From Panopea generosa (lineage: Eukaryota > Mollusca > Bivalvia > Adapedonta > Hiatellidae): 64,000 nucleotides of DNA. Under the pieces are notes generated by a model. It worked only from the letters and a program-made list of their open reading frames with translations, made no database searches and was not told where the DNA came from. A program made the translations under genes and the position numbers. Where the stretch lies: positions 28,137,932 to 28,201,931 of the forward strand of contig CM055907.1 of NCBI GenBank assembly GCA_029582155.1. The letters are read 5' to 3'. Shown here one piece after another: positions 12,641 to 27,500 of this stretch (position 1 is the first letter of the stretch; every line of letters begins with the position of its first letter).

Positions 12641-13738
12641 CAAAATACATTCGTTCTCAATGGTTCTTATTTAATGATTTTTAAAATAAATCAGTCTGAA
12701 TGCATTTTTTATTATAGGTGTATTATGGATTAACTATTTTAACCTTTTATCTTCGGCATTCACGCGTGTTATCGTGTAATACTCGTTCTAATGGATAATC
12801 CGGCATAACCAATACAATCAATAGTATCAATCACGTTGTCATACCATACGGCCACAGTACTCGCAACTATACCGTTTTACTCACAAGAAGTAAATATTTA
12901 CTTAAATTCTCGAGACTATATATAGGTGTCAACCCACCATTGATTTTTGTTCTTTATTCTATAGTAAATAATAAAAGTTTGAAGTTTTTTCATTCATAGA
13001 GAAACCCAAATGAAAGAAGTGAGACCTACATTTAACTGTTTGTCAACCTCTGCACTATTAAAATATGATGAGAAAAGTAGGGGTCATTTGTCATATAAGA
13101 GATTTTTTTCTGCTCAGTGTGTACACTGGTGACAAAGTGAAAGTAGACTTCCAAAATCATGTATTCATACCTAAATTTCCAAGCATCATTTTTTTTCTAA
13201 ATTCACAATTCAAACATGACAATGCTATCAAAATGTTCAAAATACATCAATAATGCCATTCAATTAAAAAAATGAGCATTAAAATAAGGAAAATGCATTT
13301 TTAAAGAAGAAGAAATGAGGATTATTTATAACCGCCATTATGCGACTACCCCACGGATGCACTTCCTTTTTGCAATGGTGGTACTATGCCTATATCATCT
13401 TGCAAACTCTGCGTTTAGACTATTTGAAGACTCGCAGATAAACTCAGATACACGCCAAATAACATCTAAACAAAAAATGCTGTTTCATTTTCAAAATATT
13501 GCTTATCGAGTTTTAACCGTATTATTTTTTTATGATAACTGTTTTCAACATAAATTAATATATCGCCGCTATTGCGTTGAGTTTTTTTATGTCTGAACTT
13601 TTTTTAAAAAATGGATGCACTGATACCTAGAAATGTCGAATTATACGTCTTTAAACTTCCAAACTTCTTAAAAAATAATAAAATCATGACGATTATTTAA
13701 TTTCAATTAGGTCTGTTCTGTTTGTTTTTATTTACACT
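12640..13738. other. AT-rich intergenic sequence
   Basis: No gene is supported. A frame at 13315-13596 contains an internal ATG (13354) followed by a hydrophobic run (MHFLFAMVVLCLYHL) that looks like a signal peptide. It has no splice donor in a matching position, no relative in the window and strongly AT-driven codons downstream. A frame at 13065-13253 shows nothing recognisable. Confidence 0.4.
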
Positions 13739-13779
13739 TTGGCAGTTGTTTACTCGATTAAAATTATTCATAATATGGA

Positions 13780-14195
13780 TAGTTATTGTTTTATGCGGTG
13801 CAGCATATGCAGTACATATGATAGTGTTTATTGTTTTATGCGGTGCAGTATACATGATAATGTTGTTGTTTTATTCGGTACAGTATACATGATAGTGTTG
13901 ATTGCTGATTGCATATGCAGTACATATGATAGTGTTTATTGTTTTATGCGGTGCAGTATACATGATAATGTTGTTGTTTTATTCGGTACAATATACATGA
14001 TAGTGTTGATTGTTTAATGCAGTGCAGTATACATGATAGTGTTGATTGTTTTATGCGGTGCAGTATACAAGATAGTGTTGATTGTTTTATGCGGTGCAGT
14101 GTACATGATAGTGTTGATTGTTTTATGCGGTGCAGTATACAAGATAGTGTTGATTGTTTTATGCGGTGCAGTGTACATGAAAGTGTTGATTGTTT
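13780..14195. repeat. 36-bp minisatellite (array D), about 11 copies
   Basis: The unit is built on GTTTTATGCGGTGCAGTATA followed by CATGATAGTGTTGATT. The early copies are diverged and include a duplicated block of about 115 bp (13799-13905 resembles 13915-14010). Because 36 is divisible by three, repetitive open frames appear on both strands; they are not considered coding. Confidence 0.93.
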
Positions 14196-14199
14196 GCCC

Positions 14200-15500
14200 T
14201 TCATCTTTTCATATAGTAAACATTTATATTCGAAAGTATCATTAATGTTGAAGAAAAATATGTTTAACTTACATGTAGGTTTATTGCATTATCTCATTTT
14301 GTTCAATGATTCATGTTCACTTTTATATTTTTGTAGACGTATGTTTTGGAATAAATGAATATTCCGTTTGCAATTCAGAGTTTTAGCATTTTCTATCGAG
14401 TATAGTTAATATATTCCGAAAACGATGGGCGGAGTTTTGAGTGCTCGTTATGACGTCATGACACCATTTGTGTTACAATTGATGTATACGGTAACATTTA
14501 CTACATTAGACCATGTGACTGACACTAGCGATCTTAACCAATACAAACATATTCATTTAATGTTAACTTTATCAGAATAACTGTCACAAGTGCCACACAA
14601 TGCTGTCCGTCATCATGTCAAATTTTAAAATGTCGTTAAGTGCGTGAGATTTATTTGTATTATTTAAAAATAATGTTCTGCCATCAATAAGGTGACTCAT
14701 TTATGACACTTTCTCCTCCCCCCCCCCCCCCCCCCCTCACCCACCCCCACTCCCACCTCTACCATCACTTTGGTATGTTGAGGGTCGGGGACCCAACCCA
14801 CCGTTTTCCGTACACAATATGATTTCTATGAATCATGCATATATTGTTACACTGTTAAAATGCTACATATATAACTAGTAAAATCTTAAAAACTTTAATT
14901 CATTTATATCTTGTTTGAGTTAAAAATAACTAAATTGATATCTAAAGGTATATTTGTTGATGTTTTTATGTGAAAAGAAGAAGATAAAAAGGCAAACATG
15001 CATTCTATTCTCATCATCCAAACGTTTTTTTATACAGTTATAACAATACGTTAACTATTGTAGATGTTAGATCTGGTATTAGGTTCAACAGTGTTTATTC
15101 ATATTCAGTTCGGATGATATAAAGATACAGCATATGGATATGATACTTCTCTACTGCAGTTGTTTTTGTTATAAGTGAAAATAGAAATCCATTATTTTTT
15201 TGTATTTATTCTATTTCAAATAGTTTTAGTCTATAATTTCTGTTCCTACACATTTGAGATACTGGTATGGATTTCTAATCCCATGTTTCAGAACCGATAG
15301 TGATATTGGTCCCTGTAAACGTTTTGCACTGAATATGTAGAATTTGGTGAATATGATCTCCAACATGAATATTAAATCTGCGAAGGTATGATTATTTGCA
15401 ATATTAAATATATAGAGTTTTGCCAATAATATCAAATCAAACTGTTTAGAAGATAAACTCGCTTTTAACTCTATTCAAAAAGAACTGCCGATTTCTTCAC
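14200..15500. other. Intergenic sequence with a poly-C tract
   Basis: There is a C homopolymer of about 20 bases near 14717-14736 in a wider C-rich stretch (to 14760). Nothing else is recognised. A minus-strand frame at 15226-15435 (69 aa, ending CVGTEIID) reads like ordinary protein, but I know no relative and see no splice context. Confidence 0.4.
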
Positions 15501-15509
15501 ATTGACAAT

Positions 15510-18500
15510 ATTTTCTTCGTCATGGTTATATGTAGAGTCGGTGTAGTCTGTGACATTACTTCTATGTAGAATGGTTATATGTACAGTCGGTGCAGTCTGT
15601 GACATTACTTCTATGTAAATATTTTTTCGTCATGGCTATATGTACAGTCGGTGCAGTATGTGACATTACTGATAAGTAGATATTTTCTTTATCATGGCTA
15701 TATGTAGAGTCGATTGAGTCTGTGACATAACTGCTATGTAGATATTTTCTTAGTCATGGCTACATGTATGTGTACAGTCGGTGCAGTCTGTGACATTACT
15801 TCTATGTAGATATTTTTTCGTCATGGCTATATGTACAGTCGGTGCAGTATGTGACATTACTGATAAGTAAATATTTTCTTCATCATGGCTATATGTACAG
15901 TCGATTGAGTCTGTGACATAACTGCTATGTAGATATTTTCTTCGTCATGGCTATGTGTACAGTCGGTGCAGTCTGTGACATTACTTCTAGGTAGATATTT
16001 TCTTCGTCATGGCAATATGTACAATCGATGGAGTCTGTGACATCACTTCTATGTATATATTTTCTTCGTCATGGCTATGTGTGCAATCGATGGAGTCTGT
16101 GACATTACTTCTATGTAGATATTTTCTTCGTCATGGCTATATGTACAGTCGGTGCAGTCTGTGACAATACTTCTATGTAGAAATTTTCTTCGTCATGGCT
16201 ATATGTAAAGTCGGTGCAGTCTGTGACATAACTGATAAGTATATATTTTCTTCGTCATCGCTATATGTACAGTCGATTGAGTCTGTGACATAACTGCTAT
16301 GTAGATATTTTCTTCGTCATGGCTATGTGTACAGTCGGTGCAGTCTGTGACATTACTTCTAGGTAGATATTTTCTACGTCATGGCAATCTGTACAATCGA
16401 TGGAGTCTGTGACATTACGTCTATGTATATATTTTCTTCGTCATGGCTATGTGTGCAGTCGATGGACTTTGTGACATTACTTCTATGTAAATATTTTCTT
16501 TGTCATTGCTATGTGTACAGTCGGTGCAGTCTGTGACATTACTTCTAGGTAGATATTTTCTTCGTCATGGCAATATGTACAATCGATGGAATCTGTGACA
16601 TTACTTCTATGTATATATTTTCTTCGTCATGGCTATGTGTGCAGTCGATGGAGTCTGTGACATTACTTCTATGTAGATATTTTCTTCGTCATGGCTATGT
16701 GTACAGTCGATTAAGTCTGTGACATTACTTCTATTAAGATAATTTCCTCGACATGGATATGTGTACAGTCGATTGAGTCTGTGACATTAATTCTACTTAG
16801 ATAATTTCTTCGTCATGGCTATATGTACAGTCGGTGCAGTCTGTGACATTACTTCTATGTTGATATTTTCTTCGTCATGTTTATATGTACAGTCGGTGCA
16901 GTCTGTGACATTACTACTATGTAGATATTTTCTTCGTCATTGCTATATGTACAGTCGGTGCAGTCTGTGACATTACTTCTCTATAGATATTTTCTTCGTC
17001 ATTGCTACATGTACAGTCGGTGCAGTCTGTGACATTACTTCTATGTAGATACTTTCTTCGACATTGCTATATGTACAGTCGGTGGAGTCTGTGACATTAC
17101 TTTTCTATAGATATTGTCTTCGTCATTGCTATATGTACTGACGGTGCAGACTGTGACATTACTTCTCTATAGATATTTTCTTCGTCATGGCTATATGTAC
17201 AGACGGTGAATTCTTTGACATTACTTCTATGTAGATATTTTCTACGTCATTGCTATATGTACAGTCGGTGCAATGTGTGACATTACTTCTCTATATATAT
17301 TTTCTTCGTAATGGCTATATGTACAGTCGGTGCAGTCTGTGACATTACTGCTATGTAGACATTTTCCTCGTCATTGCTATATGTACAGTCAATGGAGTCT
17401 GTGACATTTTTCTCTATAGATATTTTCTTTGTCATGGCTACATGTTCAGTTGGTGCAGTCTGTGACATTACTTCTCTATAGATATATTCCTCGTCATTGC
17501 TATATGTACAATCGGTGGTCTGTGACATTACTTCTCTATCAATATTTTCTTCGTTATTGCTATATGTACAGTCGGTGCAGTCTGTGACATCACTTCTCTA
17601 TAGATATTTTCTTCGTCATTGCTATATGTATAGTCGGTGCAGTGTGTGACATTACTTTTGAATAGAAATTTTCTTCGTCATTGCTATATGTACAGTCAGT
17701 GCAATCTGTGACATTACTGCTATGTAGATATTTTCTTCGTCATGGCTATATGTACAGTCGATGCAGTCTGTGATATTACTTCTCTGTAGACATTTTCTTC
17801 GTCATTGCTATATGTACAGTCAATGGAGTCTGTGACATTACTTCTCTATAGAAATTTTCTTCGTCATTGCTATATGTACAATCGGTGGTCTGTGACATTA
17901 CTTCTCTATCAATATTTTCTTCGTCATTGCTATATGTACAGTCGGTGCAGTCTGTGGCATCACTTCTCTATAGATATTTTCTTCGTCATTGCTATCTGTA
18001 AAGTCACTGCAGTCTGTGACATTACTTCTCTAAAGACATTTTCTTCGACATTGCTATATGTACAGTCAATGGAGTCTGTGACATTACTTCTCTATAGATA
18101 TTTTCTTCGTCATTGCTATATGTACAGTCACTGCAGTCTGTGACATTACTTCTCTATAGATATTTTCTTTGTCATGGCTACATGTTCAGTCGGTGCAGTC
18201 TGTGACACTACTTCTCTATAGATATTTTCTTCGTCATTGCTATATGTACAATCGGTGTTCTGTGACATTACTTCTCTATCAATATTTTCTTTGTCATTGC
18301 TATATGTACAGTCGGTGCATTCTAAGACATCACTTCTCTATAGATATTTTCTTCGTCATGGCTATATGTACAGTCGGTGCAATCTGTGACTTTACTTCTG
18401 TATAGAAATTTTTCTTCGTCATTGCTATATGTACAGTCAGTGCAATCTGTGACATTACTTCTATGTAGATAAATTTCTCGTCATGGCTATCTATACAGTC

Positions 18501-21500
18501 GATGGAATCTGTGACATTATTTCTCTATCGATATTTTCGTCGTCATTGCTATATGTACAGTCGGTGCAGTCTGTGACATTATTTCTATGTAGATATTTTC
18601 TTCGTCATTGCTATATTTACAGTCGGTGCAGTCAGTGACATTACTTCTATGTAGATATTTTCTTCGTCATTGCTATATGTACAGTCGGTGCAGTCTGTGA
18701 CATTACTGCTACATGTATGTAGATATTTTCTTCGTCATTGCTATAAGTACAGTCGGTGCAGTCTGTGACATTACTTCTCTATCAATATTTTCTTCGTCAT
18801 TGCTACATGTACAGTCGGTGCAGTCTGTGACATTACTTCTCTAACGATATTGTCTTCGTCATTGCTATATGTACAGTCGGTGCAGTCAGTGACATTACTG
18901 CTATGTATATATTTTCTTCGTCATTGCTATATGTACAGTTGGTGCAGTCTGTGACATTACTTCTATGTAGATATTTTCTTCGTCATTGCTATAGGTACAG
19001 TCGGTGCAGTCTGTGACATTATTTCTCTATAGATATTTTCTTTGTCATTGCTACATGTACAGTCGGTGCAGTCTGTGACATTACTTCTGTGTAGATACTT
19101 TCTTCGACATTGCTATATGTACAGTCGGTGGAGTCTGTGACATTACTTCTCTATAGATATTTTCTTCGTCATTGCTATATGTACAGAAGGCGCAGTCTGT
19201 GACATTACTTCTCTATAGATATTTTCTTTGTCATTGCTATATGTAAAGGCGGTGAAGTCTTTGGCATTACTTCTATGTAGATATTTTTCTTCATCATTGC
19301 TATATATACAGTCGGTGCAGTCTGTGACATTACTTCTCTATAGATATTTTCTTCGTCATGGCTATATGTACAGTCGGTACAGTTTGTGACATTACTGCCA
19401 TGTAGATAATTTTTCCGTCATTGCTATATGTACAGTCGGTGCAGTGTGTGACATTACTTCTATGTAGAAAATTTTTTCGTCATTGCTATATTTAGAGTCG
19501 GTGGAGTCTGTGACATTACTTCTTTATAGATATTTTCTTCGTCATTGCTATATGTACAGTCGTTGCAGTCTGTGACATTACTTGTCTGTAGACATTTTCT
19601 TCGTCATTGCTATATGTACAGTCAATGGAGTCTGTGACATTACTTCTGTATAGACATTTTCTTTGTCATGGCTACATGTTCAGTCGGTGCAGTCTGTGAC
19701 ATTACTTCTCTATAGATATTTTCTTCGTCATTGCTATATGTACAATCGGTGGTCTGTGACATTACTTCTCTATCAATATTTTCTTCGTCATTGCTATATG
19801 TACAGTCGGTGCAGTCTGTGACATCACTTCTCTATAGATATTTTCTTCGTCATTGCTATATGTATAGTCGGTGCAGTCTGTGACTTTACTTCTCTATAGA
19901 TATCTTCTTCGTCATTGCTATATGTACAGTCGATGAAGTCTGTGACATTACTTCTATGTAGATATATTCGTCGTCATGCCTATATGTACAGTCGGTGCAG
20001 TCTGTGACATTACATCTATGTAGATATTTTCTTCGTCATTGCTATATGTACTGTCGGTGCAGTCTGTGACATTACTGCTCTTTAGATATTTTCTCCGTCA
20101 TTGCTATATTTACAGTCGGTGCAGTCTGTGACATTACTGTTTTGTACATATTTACTTCGTCATAACTATGTGTACAGTCGGTGCAGTCTGTGACATTACT
20201 TCTCTATAGATATTTTCTTCGTCATTGCTATATGTTCAGTCGATGAAGTCTATGACATTACTTCTATGTAGATATATTCGTCATCATGCCTATATGTACA
20301 GTCGGTGCAGTCTGTGACATTACATCTATGTAGATATTTTCTTCGTCATTGCTATATGTACTGTCGGTGCAGTCTGTGACATTACTGCTCTTTAGATATC
20401 TTCTTCGTCATTGCTATATGTATAGTCTGTGCAGTCTGTGACTTTACTTTTCTATAGATATTTTCTTCGTCATTGCTATATGTACATTCGTTGCAGTCTG
20501 TGACATTACTTCTCTATAGATATTTTCTTCGTCATTGCTATATGTACAGTCGGTGCAGTCTGTGACTTCCCTTCTATGTATATATGTTTTTCGTCATTGC
20601 TATATGTACAGTCGGTGCAGTCTGTGACTTTACTTCTATGTTGATAATTTCCTCGTCATTGCTATATGTACAGTCGGTGCATTCTGTGACTATACTTTTC
20701 TATAGATATTTTCTTCGTCATTGCTATATGTACAGTCTTTGCAGTCTGTGACTTTTCTTTTATGTATATATGTTCTTCGTCATGGCTCATTGTAGAGTCG
20801 GTGCAGTCTGTGACATCACTTCTCTATAGATATTTTCTTCGTCATTGCTATATGTACAGTCGGTGCAGTCTGTGACTTTACTTCTCTATAGATATCTTCT
20901 TCGTCATTGCTATATGTTCAGTCGGTGCAGTCTGTGACATTACTGCTATGTAGATATTTTCTTCGTCATTGGTATATTTACAGTCGGTGCAGTCTGTGAC
21001 ATTACTGCTCTGTAGATATTTTCTTCGTCATTGCTATATGTACAGCCGTTGCAGTCTATGACATTACTTCTCTGTAGTCATTATCTTTGTCATTGCTATA
21101 TGTACAGTCACAGCAGTCTGTGACATTACTTCTATATAGATATTTTCTTCGCCATTGCTATACGTACAGTCGGTGCAGTCTGTGACATTACTGTTCTGTA
21201 GATATTTTCGTCGTCATTGCTATATGTACAGGTGGTGCAGTCTGTGACATTACTTTTTTATAGATATTTTCTTCGCCATTGCTATATGTACAGTCGGTGC
21301 AGTCTGTGACATTACTGCTATGTAGATATTATCTTCGTCATTGCTATATTAACAGTCAGTTCAGTCTGTGACATTACTTTTATATAGATATCTTCTTCGT
21401 CATTGCTATATATATAGTCGGTGCAGTCTGTGACTTTACTTTTCTACAGATATTTTCTTCGTCATTGCTATATGTACAGTCGTAGCAGTCTGTGACATTA

Positions 21501-24500
21501 CTGCTCTGTAGATATTTTCTTCGTCATTGCTATATGTACAGTCGGTGCATTCTGTGACTTTACTTTTCTATAGATATTTTCTTCGTCATTGCTATATGTA
21601 CAGTCGGTGCAGTCTGTGACTTTTCTTCTATGTATATATGTTCTTCGTCATGGCTCTTTGTACAGTCGATGCAGTCTGTGACTTTACTTCTATGTTGATA
21701 ATTTCTTCTTCATTGCTATATGTACAGTCGGTGCATTCTGTGACCTTTACTTTTCTATAGATTTTTTAGTCGTCATTGCTATATTTACAATCGGTGCAGT
21801 CTGTGACTTTTCTTCTATGTATATATGTTCTTCGTCATGGCTCTTTGTACAGTCGGTGCAGTCTGTGACATCACTTCTCTATGGATATTTTCTTCGTCAT
21901 TGCTATATATACAGTCGGTGCAGTCTGTGACTTTACTACTCTATAGATATCTTCTTCGTCATTGCTATATGTACAGTCGGTGCAGTCTGTGACATTACTG
22001 CTATGTAGATATTTTCTTCGTCATTGCTATCTGTACAGTCGGTGCAGTCTGTGACATTACTTCTCTATCAATATTTTTTTCGTCATTGCTACATGTACAG
22101 TCGGTGCAGTCTGTGACATTACTTCTCTATAGATATTTTTTCGTCATAGCTATATGTACAGTCGGCGCAGTCTGTGACTTTTCTTCTTTGTATATATTTT
22201 ATTCGTCATTGCTATATGTACAGTCGGTGCAGTCTGTGACTTTACTTTTCTTTAAATATTTTCTTCGTCATTGCTATATGTACAGTCGGTGTAGTCTGTG
22301 ACTTTTCTTCTATGTATATATGTTCTTCTTTATGGCTCTTTGTACAGTCGGTGCAGTCTGTGAAATCACTTCTCTATAGATATTTTCTTCGTCATTGGTA
22401 TATGTTCAGTCGGTGCAGTCTGTGACTTTACTTCTCTATAGATATCTTCTTCGTCATTGCTATATGTACAGTCGGTGCAGTCTGTGACATTACTGCTATA
22501 TAGATATTTTCTTCGTCATTGCTATATTTACAGTCGGTGCAGTCTGTGACATTACTGCTCTGTAGATATTTTCTTCGTCATTGCTATATGTACAGTCGTC
22601 GCAGTCTATGACATTACTTCTCTGTAGATATTATCTTTGTCATTGCTATATGTACAGTCAATGCAGTCTGTGACATTACTTCTATATAGATATTTTCTTC
22701 GCCATTGCTATACGTACAGTCGGTGCAGTCTGTGACATTACTGTTCTGTAGATATTTTCGTCGTCATTGCTATATGTACAGGTGGTGCAGTCTGTGACAT
22801 TACTTTTTTATAGATATTTTCTTCGCCATTGCTATATGTACAGTCGGTGCAGTCTGTGACATTACTGCTATGTAGATATTATCTTCGTCATTGCTATATT
22901 AACAGTCAGTTCAGTCTGTGACATTACTTTTATATAGATATCTTCTTCGTCATTGCTATATATATAGTCGGTGCAGTCTGTGACTTTACTTTTCTACAGA
23001 TATTTTCTTCGTCATTGCTATATGTACAGTCGTAGCAGTCTGTGACATTACTGCTCTGTAGATATTTTCTTCGTCATTGCTATATGTACAGTCGGTGCAT
23101 TCTGTGACTTTACTTTTCTATAGATATTTTCTTCGTCATTGCTATATGTACAGTCGGTGCAGTCTGTGACTTTTCTTCTATGTATATATGTTCTTCGTCA
23201 TGGCTCTTTGTACAGTCGATGCAGTCTGTGACTTTACTTCTATGTTGATAATTTCTTCTTCATTGCTATATGTACAGTCGGTGCATTCTGTGACCTTTAC
23301 TTTTCTATAGATTTTTTAGTCGTCATTGCTATATTTACAGTCGGTGCAGTATGTGACTTTTCTTCTATGTATATATGTTCTTCGTCATGGCTCTTTGTAC
23401 AGTCGGTGCAGTCTGTGACAAAACTTCTCTATAGATATTTTCTTCGTCATTGCTATATATACAGTCGGTGCAGTCTGTGACTTTACTACTCTATAGATAT
23501 CTTCTTCGTCATTGCTATATGTACAGTCGGTGCAGTCTGTGACATTACTGCTATGTAGATATTTTCTTCGTCATTGCTATCTGTACAGTCGGTGCAGTCT
23601 GTGACATTACTTCTCTATCAATATTTTCTTCGTCATTGCTACATGTACAGTCGGTGCAGTCTGTGACATTACTTCTCTATAGATATTTTTTCGTCATAGC
23701 TATATGTACAGTCGGCGCAGTCTGTGACTTTTCTTCTTTGTATATATGTTCTTCGTCATTGCTATATGTACAGTCGGTGCAGTCTGTGACATTACTTTTC
23801 TTTAGATATTTTCTTCGTCATTGCTATATGTACAGTCGGTGCAGTCTGTGACTTTTCTTCTATGTATATATGTTCTTCTTTATGGCTCTTTGTACAGTCG
23901 GTGCAGTCTGTGAAATCACTTCTCTATAGATATTTTCTTCGTCATTGGTATATGTTCAGTCGGTGCAGTCTGTGACTTTACTTCTCTATAGATATCTTCT
24001 TCGTCATTGCTATATGTACAGTCGGTGCAGTCTGTGACATTACTGCTATGTAGATATTTTCTTCGTCATTGCTATATTTACAGTCGGTGCAGTCTGTGAC
24101 ATTACTGCTCTGTAGATATTTTCTTCGTCATTGCTATATGTACAGTCGTCGCAGTCTATGACATTACTTCTCTGTAGATATTATCTTTGTCATTGCTATA
24201 TGTACAGTCAATGCAGTCTGTGACATTACTTCTATATAGATATTTTCTTCGCCATTGCTATACGTACAGTCGGTGCAGTCTGTGACATTACTGTTCTGTA
24301 GATATTTTCGTCGTCATTGCTATATGTACAGGTGGTGCAGTCTGTGACATTACTTTTTTATAGATATTTTCTTCGCCATTGCTATATGTACAGTCGGTGC
24401 AGTCTGTGACATTACTGCTATGTAGATATTATCTTCGATATTGCTATATTAACAGTCAGTTCATTCTGTGACATTACTTTTATATAGATATCTTCTTCGT

Positions 24501-27500
24501 CATTGCTATATATATAGTCGGTGCAGTCTGTGACTTTACTTTTCTACAGATATTTTCTTCGTCATTGCTATATGTACAGTCGTAGCAGTCTGTGACATTA
24601 CTGCTCTGTAGATATTTTCTTCGTCATTGCTATATGTACAGTCGGTGCATTCTGTGACTTTACTTTTCTATAGATATTTTCTTCGTCATTGCTATATGTA
24701 CAGTCGGTGCAGTCTGTGACTTTTCTTCTATGTATATATGTTCTTCGTCATGGCTCTTTGTACAGTCGATGCAGTCTGTGACTTTACTTCTATGTTGATA
24801 ATTTCTTCTTCATTGCTATATGTACAGTCGGTGCATTCTGTGACCTTTACTTTTCTATAGATTTTTTAGTCGTCATTGCTATATTTACAGTCGGTGCAGT
24901 ATGTGACTTTTCTTCTATGTATATATGTTCTTCGTCATGGCTCTTTGTACAGTCGGTGCAGTCTGTGACAAAACTTCTCTATAGATATTTTCTTCGTCAT
25001 TGCTATATATACAGTCGGTGCAGTCTGTGACTTTACTTCTCTATAGATATCTTCTTCGTCATTGCTATATGTACAGTCGGTGCAGTCTGTGACATTACTG
25101 CTATGTAGATATTTTCTTCGTCATTGCTATCTGTACAGTCGGTGCAGTCTGTGACATTACTTCTCTATCAATATTTTCTTCGTCATTGCTACATGTACAG
25201 TCGGTGCAGTCTGTGACATTACTTCTCTATAGATATTTTTTCGTCATAGCTATATGTACAGTCGGCGCAGTCTGTGACTTTTCTTCTTTGTATATATGTT
25301 CTTCGTCATTGCTATATGTACAGTCGGTGCAGTCTGTGACATTACTTTTCTTTAGATATTTTCTTCGTCATTGCTATATGTACAGTCGGTGCAGTCTGTG
25401 ACTTTTCTTCTATGTATATATGTTCTTCTTTATGGCTCTTTGTACAGTCGGTGCAGTCTGTGAAATCACTTCTCTATAGATATTTTCTTCGTCATTGGTA
25501 TATGTTCAGTCGGTGCAGTCTGTGACATTACTTCTCTATAGATATCTTCTTCGTCATTGCTATATGTACAGTCGGTGCAGTCTGTGACATTACTGCTATG
25601 TAGATATTTTCTTCGTCATTGCTATATTTACAGTCGGTGCAGTCTGTGACATTACTGCTCTGTAGATATTTTCTTCGTCATTGCTATATGTACAGTCAAT
25701 GCAGTCTGTGACATTACTTCTCTATAGATATTTTCTTCGCCATTGCTATATGTACAGTCGGTGCAGTCTGTGACATTACTGCTCTGTAGATAGTTTCTTC
25801 GTCATTGCTATATGTACATGTGGTGCAGTCTGTGACATTACTTTTCTATAGATATTTTCTTCGCCATTGCTATATGTACAATCGGTGCAGTCTGTGACAT
25901 TACTGCTATGTAGATATTTTCTCCGTCATTGCTATATGAACAGACATTACTTTTATATAGATATCTTCTTCGTCCTTGCTATATGTATAGTCGGTGCAGT
26001 CTGTGACTTTTTTTTTCCTATAGATATTTTCTTCGTCATTGCTATATGTACAGTCGGTGCAGTCTGTGACATTACTGCTATGTAGATATTTTCTTCTTCA
26101 TTGCTATATGTACAGTCGTTGCATTCTGTGACTTTACTTTTCTATAGATATTTTCTCCGTCATAACTATATGTACAGTCGGTGCAGTCTGTGACTTTTCT
26201 TCTATGTATATATGTTCTTCGTCATTGCTCTTTGTACAGTCGATGCAGTCTGTGACTTTACTTCTATGTTGATAATTTCTTAGTCATTGCTATATGTACA
26301 GTCGGTGCATTCTGTGACTTTACTTTTCTATAGATATTTTCTTCGTCATTGCTATATGTACAGTCGGTGCAGTCTGTGACATTTCTTCTCTATAAATATT
26401 TTCTTCGTCATTGCCATATGTACAGTCGGTGCAGTCTGTGACATCACTTCTCTATAGATAGTTTCTTCATCATTGCTATATATATAGTCGGTGCAGTCTG
26501 TGACTTTACTTCTCTATAGATATCTTCTTCGTCATTGCTATATGTACAGTCGGTGCAGTCTGTGACATTACTTCTATGTAGATATATTCTTCGTCATGCC
26601 TATATGTACAATCGGTGCAGTCTGTGACATTACTGCTATGTAGTTATTTTCATCGTCATTGCTATATGTACAATCGGTGCAGTCTGTAACATTACTGTTC
26701 TGTAGATATTTTCTTCGTCATTACTATATTTACAGTCGGTGCCGTTTACGACATAACTTCTATATAGATATCTTCTTCGTCATTACTATATTTACAGTCG
26801 GTGCCGTCTGTGACATTACTTCTCTATAGATATTTTCTTTGCCATTGCTATATCTTAAGTCGGTGCAGTCTGTGACATTTCTGCTATGTAGATATTTTCT
26901 TCGTTATTGCTATATGTACAGTCGATGCAGTCTGAAACATTACTTCTCTATAGATATTTTTTTCGTCATGGTTATATGTAAAGTCGGTGCAGTCGGTGAT
27001 ATTACTACTATGTAGATATGTTCTTCGTCATGGCTATATGAATAGTCGATGCAGTCAGTGCATTACTTTTCTATAGATATTTTCTTCGTCATTGCTATAT
27101 GTACAGTCGGTGCAGTCTGTGACTTTTTTTCTATGTATATATGTTCTTCGTCATGGCTCTTTGTACAGTCGATGCAGTCTGTAACTTAACTTCTATGTTG
27201 ATAATTTCTTCGTCATTGCTATATGTACGTTCGGTGCAGTCTGTGACATCACTTCTCTATAGATATTTTCTTCGTCATTGCTTTATGTACAGTCGGTGCA
27301 GTCTGTGACTTTACTTCTCTATAGATATCTTCTTCGTCATTGCTATATGTACAGTCGGTGCAGTCTGTGACATATCAGCTATGTAGATATTTTCTTTGTC
27401 GTTGCTATATTTACAGTCGGTGCAGTCTGTGACATTACTGCTCTGTAGATATTTTCTTCGTCATTGCTATATGTACAGTCGTTGCAGTTCATGACATTAC

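Noticed and set aside
13315..13596. ORF with an internal signal-peptide-like start (MHFLFAMVVLCLYHL), possible fourth family member
   Set aside because: There is no phase 1 donor at a comparable position, no VP.R..NPVN-type segment and no matching second exon nearby.
15226..15435. 69-residue minus-strand ORF of ordinary composition
   Set aside because: No recognised domain, splice context or relative was found, so it stays an unassigned open frame.
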